Assembly (NCBI RefSeq): GCF_004136635.1
Contig: NZ_NOIU01000001.1
Location: forward strand, 372,001-436,000
From: Rothia halotolerans
Lineage (GTDB): Bacteria; Actinomycetota; Actinomycetes; Actinomycetales; Micrococcaceae
DNA: 64,000 nucleotides
Direction of reading: 5' to 3'
Position numbers and translations under genes: made by a program. This document shows positions 39,445-47,845 of the stretch, in pieces (positions within the stretch are counted from its first letter, which is position 1; the number at the start of each line of letters is the position of its first letter). The notes under the pieces were generated by a model. The model saw nothing but the letters and a program-made list of their open reading frames with translations, searched no databases and was not told where the DNA came from.

Positions 39445-41379
39445 CTAGTTGATGCCGCGCAGGTCCAGGACCATCTCCGACTCATCGGCGTGGTCTCCGG
39501 TGACCCGGACCGGGATGCCCCAGTCCTGCTGGTAGAGGTGGCAGGCGGCGTGGTCCGGGATCTCGCCGCCGGGCTCGCCGTCGCACGCGGCCGCCCGGGC
39601 CGTGATGTGCAGGACGGCGTCGCTGATCTCCGGGTTCAGGGTCAGCGTCCGCTGCAGGCCCTGGGCCGCGCCGGCCCCCTCGACGATGAACTCGGGCGGG
39701 GTCGAGGAGACCTTGAGCTGGGTCGGGTCGCCCCAGCGGTCGTCGAGCTTCTGGCCGGTCGGCGCGGAGAACCGCGAGACGAGGTCCAGCGTGCCGCCGG
39801 CGATCAGCGACGGCGGGCGCTGGGTCTGCGAGGCGCCCTCGTCCACGAACCGGGCCTCCCGCGGGATGGGCAGGCGCACGACCTGGTGAGCGTTGGCCTC
39901 CACGACGAGCAGCAACGGGTCCTCGCCCTCGCCGCGCTCCTCGACCAGCACGTCGGAGGGCTCCCGGAGGTCCTGGGCGAGCGTGCTGAGCGTGCCGGAG
40001 GCCGGATCCCAGCGGCGCACCGCCCCGTTGTAGGTGTCCGCGACGGCGACGGAGCCGTCGGGCAGCACGGCCACCCCCAGGCAGTGCTGGAGCCGGGCGC
40101 GCTCGCCGTCCCCGTCCCGGAAGCCGAAGTCGAACAGGCCCTGGCCGACGGCGGTGCTCACCACGACGTCGTCGTCCCGGAAGTCGATCCGGCGCAGCGC
40201 CGAGGTCTCCGAGTCGGCGAGCCACAGGGTGCCGGAGGCGTCCACGGCCAGGCCGGAGGTCTGCGCGAACCAGGCGTCCCCGGTGGGCCCGTCCAGCAGG
40301 CCCTCGTTGCCGGTCCCCGCGAACACCGCGAGCGCGCCGGTGCGCGGCTCGAAGGAGAAGACCTGGTGGGTGCCCGCCATCGCCACGATGAGGGCGTCGG
40401 CGCGCTCGGACCACACGACGTCCCACGGGGAGGACAGGGAGACCGTCAGGGGGTCCGCGGCGGGGTCGATCACGTTGGGGTCCCCGGTGCGGGCGCCCTC
40501 GGCGTCGAGCAGCCGCTGCACGCCGTTGCCGGCCACAGTGCTCACCTTCCCCGTGTCGAGGCGGATGCCGCGCAGGCGGTGGTTCACCGAGTCGGCGACG
40601 ACGACGTCGTACCCCACCCGCTCGCGCACGGCCTCCGGGAGGACGGCGAGGCCCTGGGGCTCGTTGAACAGCGCCTCATCGGCCACGCCGTCGCGGTGGC
40701 CCTTCTCCGGCCCGCCCCAGGTCCGCAGGACGCGCTCCAGCGTGGAGTCGAGCTCCAGCACGCGGTGCCGCCCGGTGTCCGTGACCAGGTGCGTGGGACC
40801 CTCGGCGCCGGGGGCCCGCAGCTCCGGCGGGAGCGCGGTGATCTTGCCCGGGAAGGACATGATGCCCTCGGGGCGCGGACGCGGGACGTAGGGGCCGTCC
40901 CCGCGGTGCAGGGTCCCCTTGGCCTCGTGCTCCTCGGCGAGCTCCCGGACCAGCGAGACCAGTCCCTGCACGTGCCCCTCCCCCGAGAGGTGCGCGACGA
41001 TGTACCCCTCCGGATCCACGACCACCAGCGTCGGCCAGGCGCGGGCGGCGTAGGCCTGCCAGGTGCCCAGCTCGGGGTCGTCCAGCACGGGGTGGCGGAT
41101 GTCGTAGCGGTCCACTGCGGCGGCGAGCGCGTCCGGGTCCGCCTCGTGCTCGAACTTGGGCGAGTGGACGCCGACGGTGACGAGGATGTCCGAGTACTCG
41201 TCCTCGAGCGGGCGCAGCTCGTCCAGGACGTGGAGGCAGTTGATGCAGCAGAAGGACCAGAAGTCGAGGATCACGATCTTGCCGCGCAGGTCCGGCCAGC
41301 TCAGCTCCCTGCCGCCGGTGTTCAGCCAGGCGCGGCCCGTCAGCTCGGAGGCGCGCACGCGCGGGGAACGGTCAACCAT
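39445..41379 (-). CDS. Thioredoxin-like/NHL-repeat protein
   Basis: 644 residues. Residues 1-155 are a TlpA/AhpC-type thioredoxin fold with FCCINC (CINC as active CxxC). Residues 170-490 are NHL-type beta-propeller repeats (ALFNEPQGLAVLPE, DSVNHRLRGIRLDTG, ADTYNGAVRRWDPASG). A C-terminal beta-domain follows. The architecture matches the NHLRC2 family. No signal peptide, so cytoplasmic; precise function unknown. Start ATG 41377-41379 with GAAAGAAGG upstream. Confidence 0.85.
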   Translation of the reverse strand: MVDRSPRVRASELTGRAWLNTGGRELSWPDLRGKIVILDFWSFCCINCLHVLDELRPLEDEYSDILVTVGVHSPKFEHEADPDALAAAVDRYDIRHPVLDDPELGTWQAYAARAWPTLVVVDPEGYIVAHLSGEGHVQGLVSLVRELAEEHEAKGTLHRGDGPYVPRPRPEGIMSFPGKITALPPELRAPGAEGPTHLVTDTGRHRVLELDSTLERVLRTWGGPEKGHRDGVADEALFNEPQGLAVLPEAVRERVGYDVVVADSVNHRLRGIRLDTGKVSTVAGNGVQRLLDAEGARTGDPNVIDPAADPLTVSLSSPWDVVWSERADALIVAMAGTHQVFSFEPRTGALAVFAGTGNEGLLDGPTGDAWFAQTSGLAVDASGTLWLADSETSALRRIDFRDDDVVVSTAVGQGLFDFGFRDGDGERARLQHCLGVAVLPDGSVAVADTYNGAVRRWDPASGTLSTLAQDLREPSDVLVEERGEGEDPLLLVVEANAHQVVRLPIPREARFVDEGASQTQRPPSLIAGGTLDLVSRFSAPTGQKLDDRWGDPTQLKVSSTPPEFIVEGAGAAQGLQRTLTLNPEISDAVLHITARAAACDGEPGGEIPDHAACHLYQQDWGIPVRVTGDHADESEMVLDLRGIN

Positions 41380-41584
41380 GGATGCCTTCTTTCACTCGTC
41401 CGTGGGGCGGCGCGGCCTCCTCGAGGGGCACGGAGACCTGCATCGCTACGTCCTTGAGCCTAACAACCGCCCGCGGGGTTGTATTTCCGAGGCCTCGCAC
41501 TGTGGACGGCGGCCGTGCCGGGAACCGGCTCGGAGCGTCCTGTGGACGAGGGGCCGGCGTCAGCCGGGGGACGACGCCGGCATA

Positions 41585-41636
41585 GGCTCTCGGCACGGCC
41601 GGGACGGCTCTCGGCACGGCCGGGACGGCCCTCGGC
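41585..41636. repeat. Tandem 21-bp repeat, about 2.5 copies
   Basis: Unit GGCTCTCGGCACGGCCGGGAC at 41585-41605 and 41606-41626, then a partial copy. It lies in the 286-bp gap between the NHL gene and the copper-transport gene, where I otherwise see only a possible TAGGCT -10 (41457-41462, minus strand). Confidence 0.75.
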
Positions 41637-41665
41637 TCGCCCGGGGCACGACGCCGCCCCCGCGC

Positions 41666-43840
41666 TCACCGTCCCCTGCGCTCCTGCATGCGCTCCAGCA
41701 TCTCGTTGTACGCCTCCAGCTCGGCGTCGCCGTCCCGGTCCGCCTTGCGGTCCAGCCGCGCCGCGAGCCGGCGGTCCGCGCGGGACCACTGCACGGCGAG
41801 GATGACCGCGAGGACCATGGTCGGGATCTCGCCCAGCGCCCACATGAAGGCGCCGCCCTTCTGCTGGTCCTCGATGGCCGGGGCCGCCCATTCCAGCCCC
41901 AGGTTGCCGTACCAGGAGGCCTGCAGCAGGGCGTCCGAGCTCATGATGGCGATGCCGACGAACGCGTGGTACCCCAGCGTCGCGATGAGCATGACGATCC
42001 GGAACGGGTAGGTGGGCCGGTGCGGGATCGGGTCGGCCCCGATCAGCACCAGCGCGAACAGGTACCCGGTGATGAGGAAGTGGACCATCATGAACTCGTG
42101 GCCCACGTGGTAGCGCAGCGCGACGCCGAACAGCGGCGTGAAGTAGAAGACGATCAGCGAGGCGGCGAAGTTCACGCCCACGAAGATCGGGTGGGTGACG
42201 ACCTTCGACCAGGTGGAGTGGAGGAACCTCAGGATCCACTCGCGCGGCCCGCGCGTGCCGTCCTGGCGGGGCTCCAGCGCCTGCAGCAGCAGGGTCACCG
42301 GGGCGCCCAGGACCAGGAAGATCGGGATGATCATCGTCAGCGACATGTGCTCCATCATGTGCACCGAGAACAGCACCCGGGCGTAGACGGCGAGGGAGCC
42401 CGACGTCGCGCCCATCAGGCACGCGAGCCCCACCAGCCAGGAGGCGAGCCGCAGCGGGTTCCACCGGCCCCCGCCCCGGCGCACCTTGACGAAGGCCCAG
42501 ACGTAGGCCCAGGCGGCGAAGAGCACCACCGCGACCCAGAACCAGTCGAAGCGCCACGTGGTGAGCCACAGCTCGCCCTGGGGCTCCGGCGGGGCCTCGT
42601 ACCAGGTGATGATCCGGGCCGGCGAGGCGTCCGGGGCCAGGTCCTCGTTGACCGGCGGCGGCGAGCGCGAGAGCGTGACCGCGGCGGCGGAGACCCCGGC
42701 GAAGATGATCAGCTCGGCCGCGATGACCTGCCAGATGCCGCGGAAGGCGCTGGTGGCGCCGGACTCCACGCGCGGGATCAGCCACAGCCGGTGCACCGCG
42801 CCGGCCAGGCCCAGCACCACCGTCAGGCATGCCTTGAACAGGATCAGCAGGCCGTAGGTGGAGGTGAGGTCGTGCCAGCCGTGAACGCGCACGGCGGCGT
42901 TGAGGATCCCCGAGACGGAGACCAGGATGAAGCCGGCCAGCGCCACGGCGGAGTACCGGCGCAGCACGGCGACCGCCATCGGCACCCGGCGGGTCTGCGC
43001 CGTCTCGGTGCCGCGCCGCTTCTCCGGCACGGTGCCGGTCCCGGCGTCGGGGGCGCTCAGCTGGCGCGAGAGGTAGGCCAGCACCACGAGCCCGCCGAAC
43101 CACAGGCAGACCCCCAGCAGGTGCAGTCCCAGCGAGTTGACGGCGCCCATGTGGTCGTCGCCGCCCGAGGAGTGGCCGCCCAGGGCCATCGCCACGATCG
43201 CCACGAAGGACAGGCCCAGGGTCAGCAGCAGCCCGGTCAGGCTGCGCACGCCGAAGATCAGGGTGGTCACCACGGCGCCCACCACCACCAGCGTCGTCTG
43301 GATCTGCCCCGCCTGGATGTTCTGCATGTAGTTGAGCAGCTGGCTCGTGAAGGTCTCGTCGGCGGCCAGGGCCGTCCCCGAGATGTCCGCGTAGCTCAGC
43401 ACCAGGGTGCAGATGGAGGCGGCGGTCCAGGTCAGGGCGGCGACGGCGCCGAGGTTGAGGGCCGCGGTGAACGGCGGGTACTCGGGGCGCCCCGCGGCCT
43501 CCCTGCCCGCCGGCTCCTCGGACTGGAGGGGGGCGCGGCGCCGCCCGGCGGCGTCGGCGGCGAAGCGCGGGAGCAGGCAGGTGGCGAAGAGCAGCGAGCC
43601 CATGGCCACGGCCATCGAGAGGTTCAGGATCGACTCCGCCAGGGGCAGGCCCCAGCGGACGAGGCCGCCGGGATCGTTGAGCTCGGTGCCGGCGGAGGTC
43701 CCCGTGATCCAGAGGGAGATCGCCGTCAGCACGAGGGTCAGGGCGGGAACGGCCAGCAGCCACGGGCGATGCAGCCCGCGCGCGAGGCCGGCGGGCGCCG
43801 CGGCGCGGAGGGAGGCGGCCGGCTGGGTGGATGAAGGCAT
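41666..43840 (-). CDS. CopD domain - CtaG (caa3 oxidase assembly) fusion membrane protein
   Basis: 724 residues, about 17 helices. The N-terminal half has a CopD/copper-resistance-D region (LHLLGVCLWFGGLVVL, HRLWLIPRVESG) and the C-terminal half a CtaG/caa3 region (HMMEHMSLTMIIPIFLVLGAP, GHEFMMVHFLITGYLF) rich in His and Met copper ligands. It likely moves copper across the membrane for cytochrome oxidase assembly. Start ATG 43838-43840 with GAGGAACGC; the frame upstream overlaps a hairpin and tandem repeats. Confidence 0.88.
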   Translation of the reverse strand: MPSSTQPAASLRAAAPAGLARGLHRPWLLAVPALTLVLTAISLWITGTSAGTELNDPGGLVRWGLPLAESILNLSMAVAMGSLLFATCLLPRFAADAAGRRRAPLQSEEPAGREAAGRPEYPPFTAALNLGAVAALTWTAASICTLVLSYADISGTALAADETFTSQLLNYMQNIQAGQIQTTLVVVGAVVTTLIFGVRSLTGLLLTLGLSFVAIVAMALGGHSSGGDDHMGAVNSLGLHLLGVCLWFGGLVVLAYLSRQLSAPDAGTGTVPEKRRGTETAQTRRVPMAVAVLRRYSAVALAGFILVSVSGILNAAVRVHGWHDLTSTYGLLILFKACLTVVLGLAGAVHRLWLIPRVESGATSAFRGIWQVIAAELIIFAGVSAAAVTLSRSPPPVNEDLAPDASPARIITWYEAPPEPQGELWLTTWRFDWFWVAVVLFAAWAYVWAFVKVRRGGGRWNPLRLASWLVGLACLMGATSGSLAVYARVLFSVHMMEHMSLTMIIPIFLVLGAPVTLLLQALEPRQDGTRGPREWILRFLHSTWSKVVTHPIFVGVNFAASLIVFYFTPLFGVALRYHVGHEFMMVHFLITGYLFALVLIGADPIPHRPTYPFRIVMLIATLGYHAFVGIAIMSSDALLQASWYGNLGLEWAAPAIEDQQKGGAFMWALGEIPTMVLAVILAVQWSRADRRLAARLDRKADRDGDAELEAYNEMLERMQERRGR

Positions 43841-43876
43841 GCGTTCCTCGACGATGTGGTGGGCGGGACCGGCCGC

Positions 43877-43951
43877 GCGGGCCGGAGTTGGGCGGGCCGG
43901 AGCTGGGCGGGCCGGTGCCGGGCGCCTCGTCGGGGCGTCCGGCACCGGCCC
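43877..43951 (-). repeat. Three 15-bp tandem repeats with hairpin between copC and copD-ctaG
   Basis: Units starting GCGGGCCGG at 43877, 43892 and 43907. The last overlaps a perfect 12-bp hairpin arm (43909-43920 with 43940-43951), which may lower expression of the downstream gene relative to copC. Confidence 0.6.
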
Positions 43952-43960
43952 TGAAGGACG

Positions 43961-44650
43961 CTAGTCCCGGCGGGAGGCGCGGACGCGGGCCACGACGACC
44001 CAGACCATCACCAGCACCACCAGGGCCACGACGGCGCCGATCAGGGCCACGACCCAGGTCGGCAGGCCGTCGTCGGGGGCGTCCTGGGCGGCGTCGTCGG
44101 CCGAGCCCGACAGGCTCGGCTCGGCGGAGGGCGCCGCGGAGGAGCCGGAGGCCTCCGAGGAGGAGCCGCCGGCCCCGACCGAGAAGTCGTAGCTGCCCTC
44201 GATCGGGTGCCCGTCGGAGGAGACGATGCGCCAGACGACGCGGTAGGTCTCGTCCGCGGCGCCGGCGTCGATCCGCTGGACGGCGTCCGTGCCGTCGACC
44301 TGGACCTCGCCGGTGCTGACGGTCTCCCCCTGCGAGTCGGTGACGCGGATGGCGTTGCCGACCTCCGTGATGTTGGCGGAGAAGGTCAGCGTGATCTCCT
44401 CGGGCGCCTCGTCCAGCACCTGGCCGTCGGCGGGGTCGGAGCCGATCAGCTCGTCGTGGGCCTGGGCCGCGGGGGCGGTCGCGAAGAGGCCCGCGAGCAG
44501 CAGGGCCGCGGCCGCCAGGACCGTGCCGAGCCGGCGCAGGGGGCCTGCCTGGCGCGGGCCGGGCCGGAGGGCGAGGAGGGCGCCGGTGCCGGGGAGGGAT
44601 CCGGCGGGTCGGCTGCCGCGCGCGGGCGCGGCGGAGGGGGTGGGATTCAT
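43961..44650 (-). CDS. copC: Copper-binding protein CopC
   Basis: 229 residues. Signal sequence with cleavage after AQA (residue 64), so the mature N-terminus is His65 (HDELIGSDPADG), the usual first copper ligand of CopC; the distal His lies in SSDGHPIEGSYDF. A Ser/Ala/Asp linker and one C-terminal helix (200-222) anchor it outside. It sits upstream of the CopD-CtaG fusion, 120 bp away. The 38 residues before the hydrophobic signal core are unusually long. Confidence 0.92.
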   Translation of the reverse strand: MNPTPSAAPARGSRPAGSLPGTGALLALRPGPRQAGPLRRLGTVLAAAALLLAGLFATAPAAQAHDELIGSDPADGQVLDEAPEEITLTFSANITEVGNAIRVTDSQGETVSTGEVQVDGTDAVQRIDAGAADETYRVVWRIVSSDGHPIEGSYDFSVGAGGSSSEASGSSAAPSAEPSLSGSADDAAQDAPDDGLPTWVVALIGAVVALVVLVMVWVVVARVRASRRD

Positions 44651-44702
44651 GGGTTCTCTTTCGTCGTCGTCGAGCGGGCGGCCGGTCGGGCCGCCGCGGT
44701 GG

Positions 44703-45326
44703 CTAGGCGAGGACGAGGGGCGGGCCGCGCACCGGGGCCGTCCCGGGGAGCAGCACCCTGCGTGGTGCGGGGAGGGCCGCGGGGACGGGAAGCGGGCGGA
44801 GGGCCCGGGCCGGGAGGGGCCGCAGCCGGGGGACGCAGAGCCACCGCGCGGCCAGCCGCAGCGAGCGGGAGAGGGCAGTCAGCGCGGCCTCGCCGCGCCG
44901 GATCGCGGCGTACGTCAGCAGGCCCGCCGCGAGATGGCCGGCGACCATGCCCGGGTCCGTCGCGTGGACCGGCGCGGGGGCGGCCTCCAGGGAGGCCCCG
45001 GCCAGGGAGTCGAGCCCGACGCCGTGGCCGGCGTGCCCGCCCGTCGGGGCGGTCTGCGGCAGGGGGGCGCTGCGGTCCATCAGCCAGTGCAGGGCGGCCT
45101 GGGCCGCGAGCACCCCCGCGGCGACCGGGAGGCGGGAGAGGCCCCGCCCGGCCAGGAGCACGCACAGCAGGCCGGTCAGCGCCCAGGCGACCGCGACGGC
45201 GGCCGCCCCCGGGACGTGCCCTGAGACCACGGCGTGCGACGCCGTGCCGGCGGCCACGCACAGGGTCGCGATCGACCAGCCCCGCAGAAGGGTCCGGGCG
45301 CGGCGAGAGGCGCTGTGACGGCGCAC
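44703..45326 (-). CDS. His-containing membrane protein of the copper cluster
   Basis: 207 residues, with helices at about 15-32, 38-55, 62-78 and 118-135. A loop has HAGHGVG and nearby HATDPGMVAGHLAAG, a His/Met-rich pattern suited to copper binding. Ends in an Arg/Pro-rich tail. I do not know the family name; its place 50 nt before copC suggests one operon. GTG at 45324-45326 chosen because the helices begin soon after; the frame upstream is uncharacteristic. Confidence 0.55.
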   Translation of the reverse strand: MRRHSASRRARTLLRGWSIATLCVAAGTASHAVVSGHVPGAAAVAVAWALTGLLCVLLAGRGLSRLPVAAGVLAAQAALHWLMDRSAPLPQTAPTGGHAGHGVGLDSLAGASLEAAPAPVHATDPGMVAGHLAAGLLTYAAIRRGEAALTALSRSLRLAARWLCVPRLRPLPARALRPLPVPAALPAPRRVLLPGTAPVRGPPLVLA

Positions 45327-45437
45327 CGCGTCACCCCCGTCCCGCTCGGTGCGATGGTGTTGGAAAGAGGCCCGGCGGCCGGCGGATCCGCCCCCGGCGG
45401 GCAGGCCCATTCTACCCACGCGGCCGGCCCCGGACGA

Positions 45438-45478
45438 CATCAGGGCCCCGCACCGTTCGCCGGTGCGGGGCCCTGATG
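45438..45478. terminator. Terminator of HU gene
   Basis: 18-bp perfect arms (45438-45455, 45461-45478) around TTCGC, 18 nt past the HU stop. Confidence 0.75.
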
Positions 45479-45496
45479 GTCCGTGCAGTCTGGAGA

Positions 45497-45778
45497 CTAC
45501 TTGGAGGCGGCAGCCTTGAGCTTAGAACCGGCGCTCAGCTTCACGCCGTGGCCTGCCGGGATCTCGATGGCCTCGCCGGTCTGGGGGTTGCGACCGGTGC
45601 GGGCGGCACGATCGGTGCGCTCGACGGAGAGCCATCCCGGGATGGTGATCTTCTCGCCCTCGGCGACGGAGGACTCGAAGACCTGGAAGACGGCGTCCAG
45701 GACGCCGTTGACGGCAGCCTGGCTCATGCCGGACTTCTCGGCAACCTCGGCTACGAGTTCGCTACGGTTCTTAGCCAT
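45497..45778 (-). CDS. DNA-binding protein HU
   Basis: 93 residues, the canonical HU/IHF fold: helices in the first 40 residues and the arm motif TGRNPQTGEAIEIPAG that intercalates DNA. It lacks the long Lys/Ala-rich tail of mycobacterial HupB, so it is the short type. AGGAGGGAC precedes the ATG. A TTGACG -35 lies at 45840-45845 on the minus strand. Confidence 0.95.
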   Translation of the reverse strand: MAKNRSELVAEVAEKSGMSQAAVNGVLDAVFQVFESSVAEGEKITIPGWLSVERTDRAARTGRNPQTGEAIEIPAGHGVKLSAGSKLKAAASK

Positions 45779-45846
45779 TATTGTGTCCCTCCTGAGACAT
45801 TGAACGGTATCGGCTCAGATCAGCTTAGCTGACCGTGGGCGTCAAA

Positions 45847-46152
45847 CTACCAGCTGGACTTGGTAATACCGGGCAATTCGCCGCGGTGGGCCATCTGGCG
45901 GAAGCGCACTCGGGAGATGCCGAACTTCTGGAAGGTGCCGCGGGGACGACCGTCGATCTGGTCGCGGTTGCGGATCCGGATCGGCGAGGCGTTGCGGGGC
46001 AGCTTCTGCAGGCCCAGGCGGGCCTCCTCGCGCTCCTCGGGGGTCGCGTTCTCGTCGACCAGGGTCTTCTTCAGAGCGGCACGCTTCTCGGCGTAGCGCT
46101 CGACGATGACCTTACGCTGCTCGTTGCGAGCGATCTTGGACTTCTTGGCCAT
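45847..46152 (-). CDS. rpsN: 30S ribosomal protein S14, zinc-independent type
   Basis: 101 residues, the longer form without CxxC zinc ligands ([22 protein letters not shown] region replaces the zinc ribbon). This is the alternative S14 used when zinc is scarce in organisms that also have a C+ copy. Third gene of rpmB-rpmG-rpsN. Confidence 0.95.
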   Translation of the reverse strand: MAKKSKIARNEQRKVIVERYAEKRAALKKTLVDENATPEEREEARLGLQKLPRNASPIRIRNRDQIDGRPRGTFQKFGISRVRFRQMAHRGELPGITKSSW

Positions 46153-46157
46153 AGCGT

Positions 46158-46331
46158 TTAGCGCTCCTCACGGAAATCGACGTGCTGGCGAACCACGGGA
46201 TCGTACTTCTTCATGACCAGACGATCGGGGTTGTTGCGGCGGTTCTTGCGGGTCACGTAGGTGTACCCGGTGCCCGCGGTGGACTTGAGCTTGATGATCG
46301 GACGGACGTCCTTGGCGTTCTTCGATGCCAT
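46158..46331 (-). CDS. rpmG: 50S ribosomal protein L33, zinc-independent type
   Basis: 57 residues: [20 protein letters not shown], then [15 protein letters not shown]. No cysteines, so C- type. It stops 5 nt before rpsN and starts 2 nt after rpmB; one operon. The frame running upstream of the ATG is a shadow. Confidence 0.94.
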   Translation of the reverse strand: MASKNAKDVRPIIKLKSTAGTGYTYVTRKNRRNNPDRLVMKKYDPVVRQHVDFREER

Positions 46332-46333
46332 GA

Positions 46334-46570
46334 TTAGATCTTCTCCCCACGGGCCTGGATGTCGGCCACGACGGCGTCGATGCCGCGGGCGTCGATGACC
46401 TTGATGCCCTTGGCCGAAACGGTCAGCGTGACGTTGCGGCGAAGGGACGGGACCCAGTAGCGCTTCTTCTGAACGTTCACGTCGAACCGGCGCTTGTTGC
46501 GGCGGTGCGAGTGGGAAATGCTGTGTCCAAAGCCGGGAACAGCTCCGGTCACCTGGCAGACGGCTGCCAT
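46334..46570 (-). CDS. rpmB: 50S ribosomal protein L28
   Basis: 78 residues: [28 protein letters not shown], then [17 protein letters not shown]. Only one Cys, so it lacks the zinc-binding pairs of C+ L28. ATG at 46568-46570 with GGAGGAG; eight extra codons upstream in frame are not conserved. It heads the cluster. Confidence 0.94.
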   Translation of the reverse strand: MAAVCQVTGAVPGFGHSISHSHRRNKRRFDVNVQKKRYWVPSLRRNVTLTVSAKGIKVIDARGIDAVVADIQARGEKI

Positions 46571-46684
46571 AGTTTCTCCTCCAAATGTTGACAAAATGAC
46601 GACGCGCAGCAGACGGCCCCGCTCGCGCGGGAACGTGTCTTGAGCGCTCCGTCACCTACTTAGAGCACCGGATTATTCGCCGGG

Positions 46685-46804
46685 CCTAGTGTGGAGAAGG
46701 AACCTGCGTGAGAGTTCAGGCCCTGCCCCTGCCGCGGGATAACGGTGAAGCTTTCTTCGGTGCCGAGAGGTGGACTCACCACTACGACAGCGTTAAACAC
46801 TAGG
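46685..46804. other. Putative structured element upstream of rpmB
   Basis: Complementary ends CCTAGTGT (46685-46692) and ACACTAGG (46797-46804) enclose about 104 bases with small hairpins (GAAG-CTTT-CTTC, GGTG-GACT-CACC, GAAC/GTTC). It lies in a 301-bp gap without a gene, between the SGNH hydrolase and rpmB. I cannot match it to a known RNA family, and the active strand is not certain; a leader of the rpmB operon or a separate small RNA would fit. Confidence 0.3.
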
Positions 46805-46871
46805 TGATTTCAGCCCCGCAGCGCAACCCGGCGCGAAGGCCCATGGCGTTAATCACCGCGGAATCCCGGGC

Positions 46872-47735
46872 TCATCCCCCGGTTCCCTCGGTGACGCTCA
46901 TCGACTGCGCCTCCGGGTAGCGCGGGGCGAGCGCGTCCCCCGAGGAGGTCCCCCGCAGCCGCCGGCCGACCCAGGGCAGCGCGAACTCCCTGACCCACTC
47001 CACATTGGCCCGCGTGGTCTGCACCCGGGAGACCTCCCGCATCCGCGGCAGGGGCTCCAGCCCGAGGCCGTCCGGGGCCACCTGGAGCGCCTCGAGGACC
47101 TTGCCCGCCATCTTCACGTGCCCGAGGGTGCTCATGTGCAGCCGGTCCGGTGCCCAGTATCGGGCGTCCTGGAACTCGTCCGAGAAGCGCCACAAGTCGA
47201 CCAGGACGACGTCGCGGTCCTCGGCGATCTCCCGCAGCAGCTCGTTGTAGATCGCGGTCCGCCCGCGGGTCCCGCGGAAGATGCCGTAGAAGTTCCGGAC
47301 GTCGAAGCCCGTGAAGGTCACCACCTGCGCACCGGCTGCGCGCAGACGGGCGAAGGCGTCGTCGTAGGCGGCCATCAGCTCGTCGATGTCGACGTTGGGC
47401 CGCAGGATGTCGTTCCCGCCGCCGTAGAGGCTGACCAGCGTCGGGGCCAGCTCCAGCGCCGGCTCGATCTGCTCGTCCAGGATCCGGTTCAACAGCCTCC
47501 CGCGGATCGCGAGGTTGGCGTAGGTGGTCTCCGGGAAGCGCAGCGTGAGCTGCTCCGCGACGCGGTCGGCCCACCCCCGCACGCCGTTGGGCCGCTCCGG
47601 GTCGGGATCCCCGACACCCTCCGTGAAGGAGTCCCCCAGCGCGACGTACCGGATGGGCGCGCGGCGGCTCTGCGCCCCGCCCCCGGCTCCGCCGCCCTCC
47701 CGCGGCTGCCCCTCGCGCTCCGCTGCTCCCGACAT
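46872..47735 (-). CDS. SGNH/GDSL-type lipase-esterase
   Basis: 287 residues. Block I GDSFTEG (nucleophile Ser36), Gly in GRLLNR, Asn in GGGND, and the C-terminal Asp/His pair in DRLHMSTLGH: a complete SGNH catalytic set. No signal peptide, so cytoplasmic; a Gly/Gln/Ala-rich stretch precedes. AGGAGG at good spacing before the ATG. Substrate unknown; actinobacterial relatives are often annotated as lysophospholipase-like hydrolases. Confidence 0.88.
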   Translation of the reverse strand: MSGAAEREGQPREGGGAGGGAQSRRAPIRYVALGDSFTEGVGDPDPERPNGVRGWADRVAEQLTLRFPETTYANLAIRGRLLNRILDEQIEPALELAPTLVSLYGGGNDILRPNVDIDELMAAYDDAFARLRAAGAQVVTFTGFDVRNFYGIFRGTRGRTAIYNELLREIAEDRDVVLVDLWRFSDEFQDARYWAPDRLHMSTLGHVKMAGKVLEALQVAPDGLGLEPLPRMREVSRVQTTRANVEWVREFALPWVGRRLRGTSSGDALAPRYPEAQSMSVTEGTGG

Positions 47736-47845
47736 CGGCGTTCCTCCTGCTCGGCCTCGGGACGGATGATGTGCCCCCGAGACTACCCGACCGCCCCCGG
47801 CCTCCCGAGGAGCGGAGGGGCCCGGGGTTAAGGGAGGATGGGGGC

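Noticed and set aside
46571-46620. Zur box upstream of rpmB
   Set aside because: TGAC repeats and AT-rich bases are present, but no TGAAAATNATTTTCA-like palindrome can be made.
46685-46804. Assignment of the structured element to SRP RNA, 6S, TPP, cobalamin, SAM, glycine or T-box RNA
   Set aside because: The diagnostic core sequences of these families are absent on both strands.
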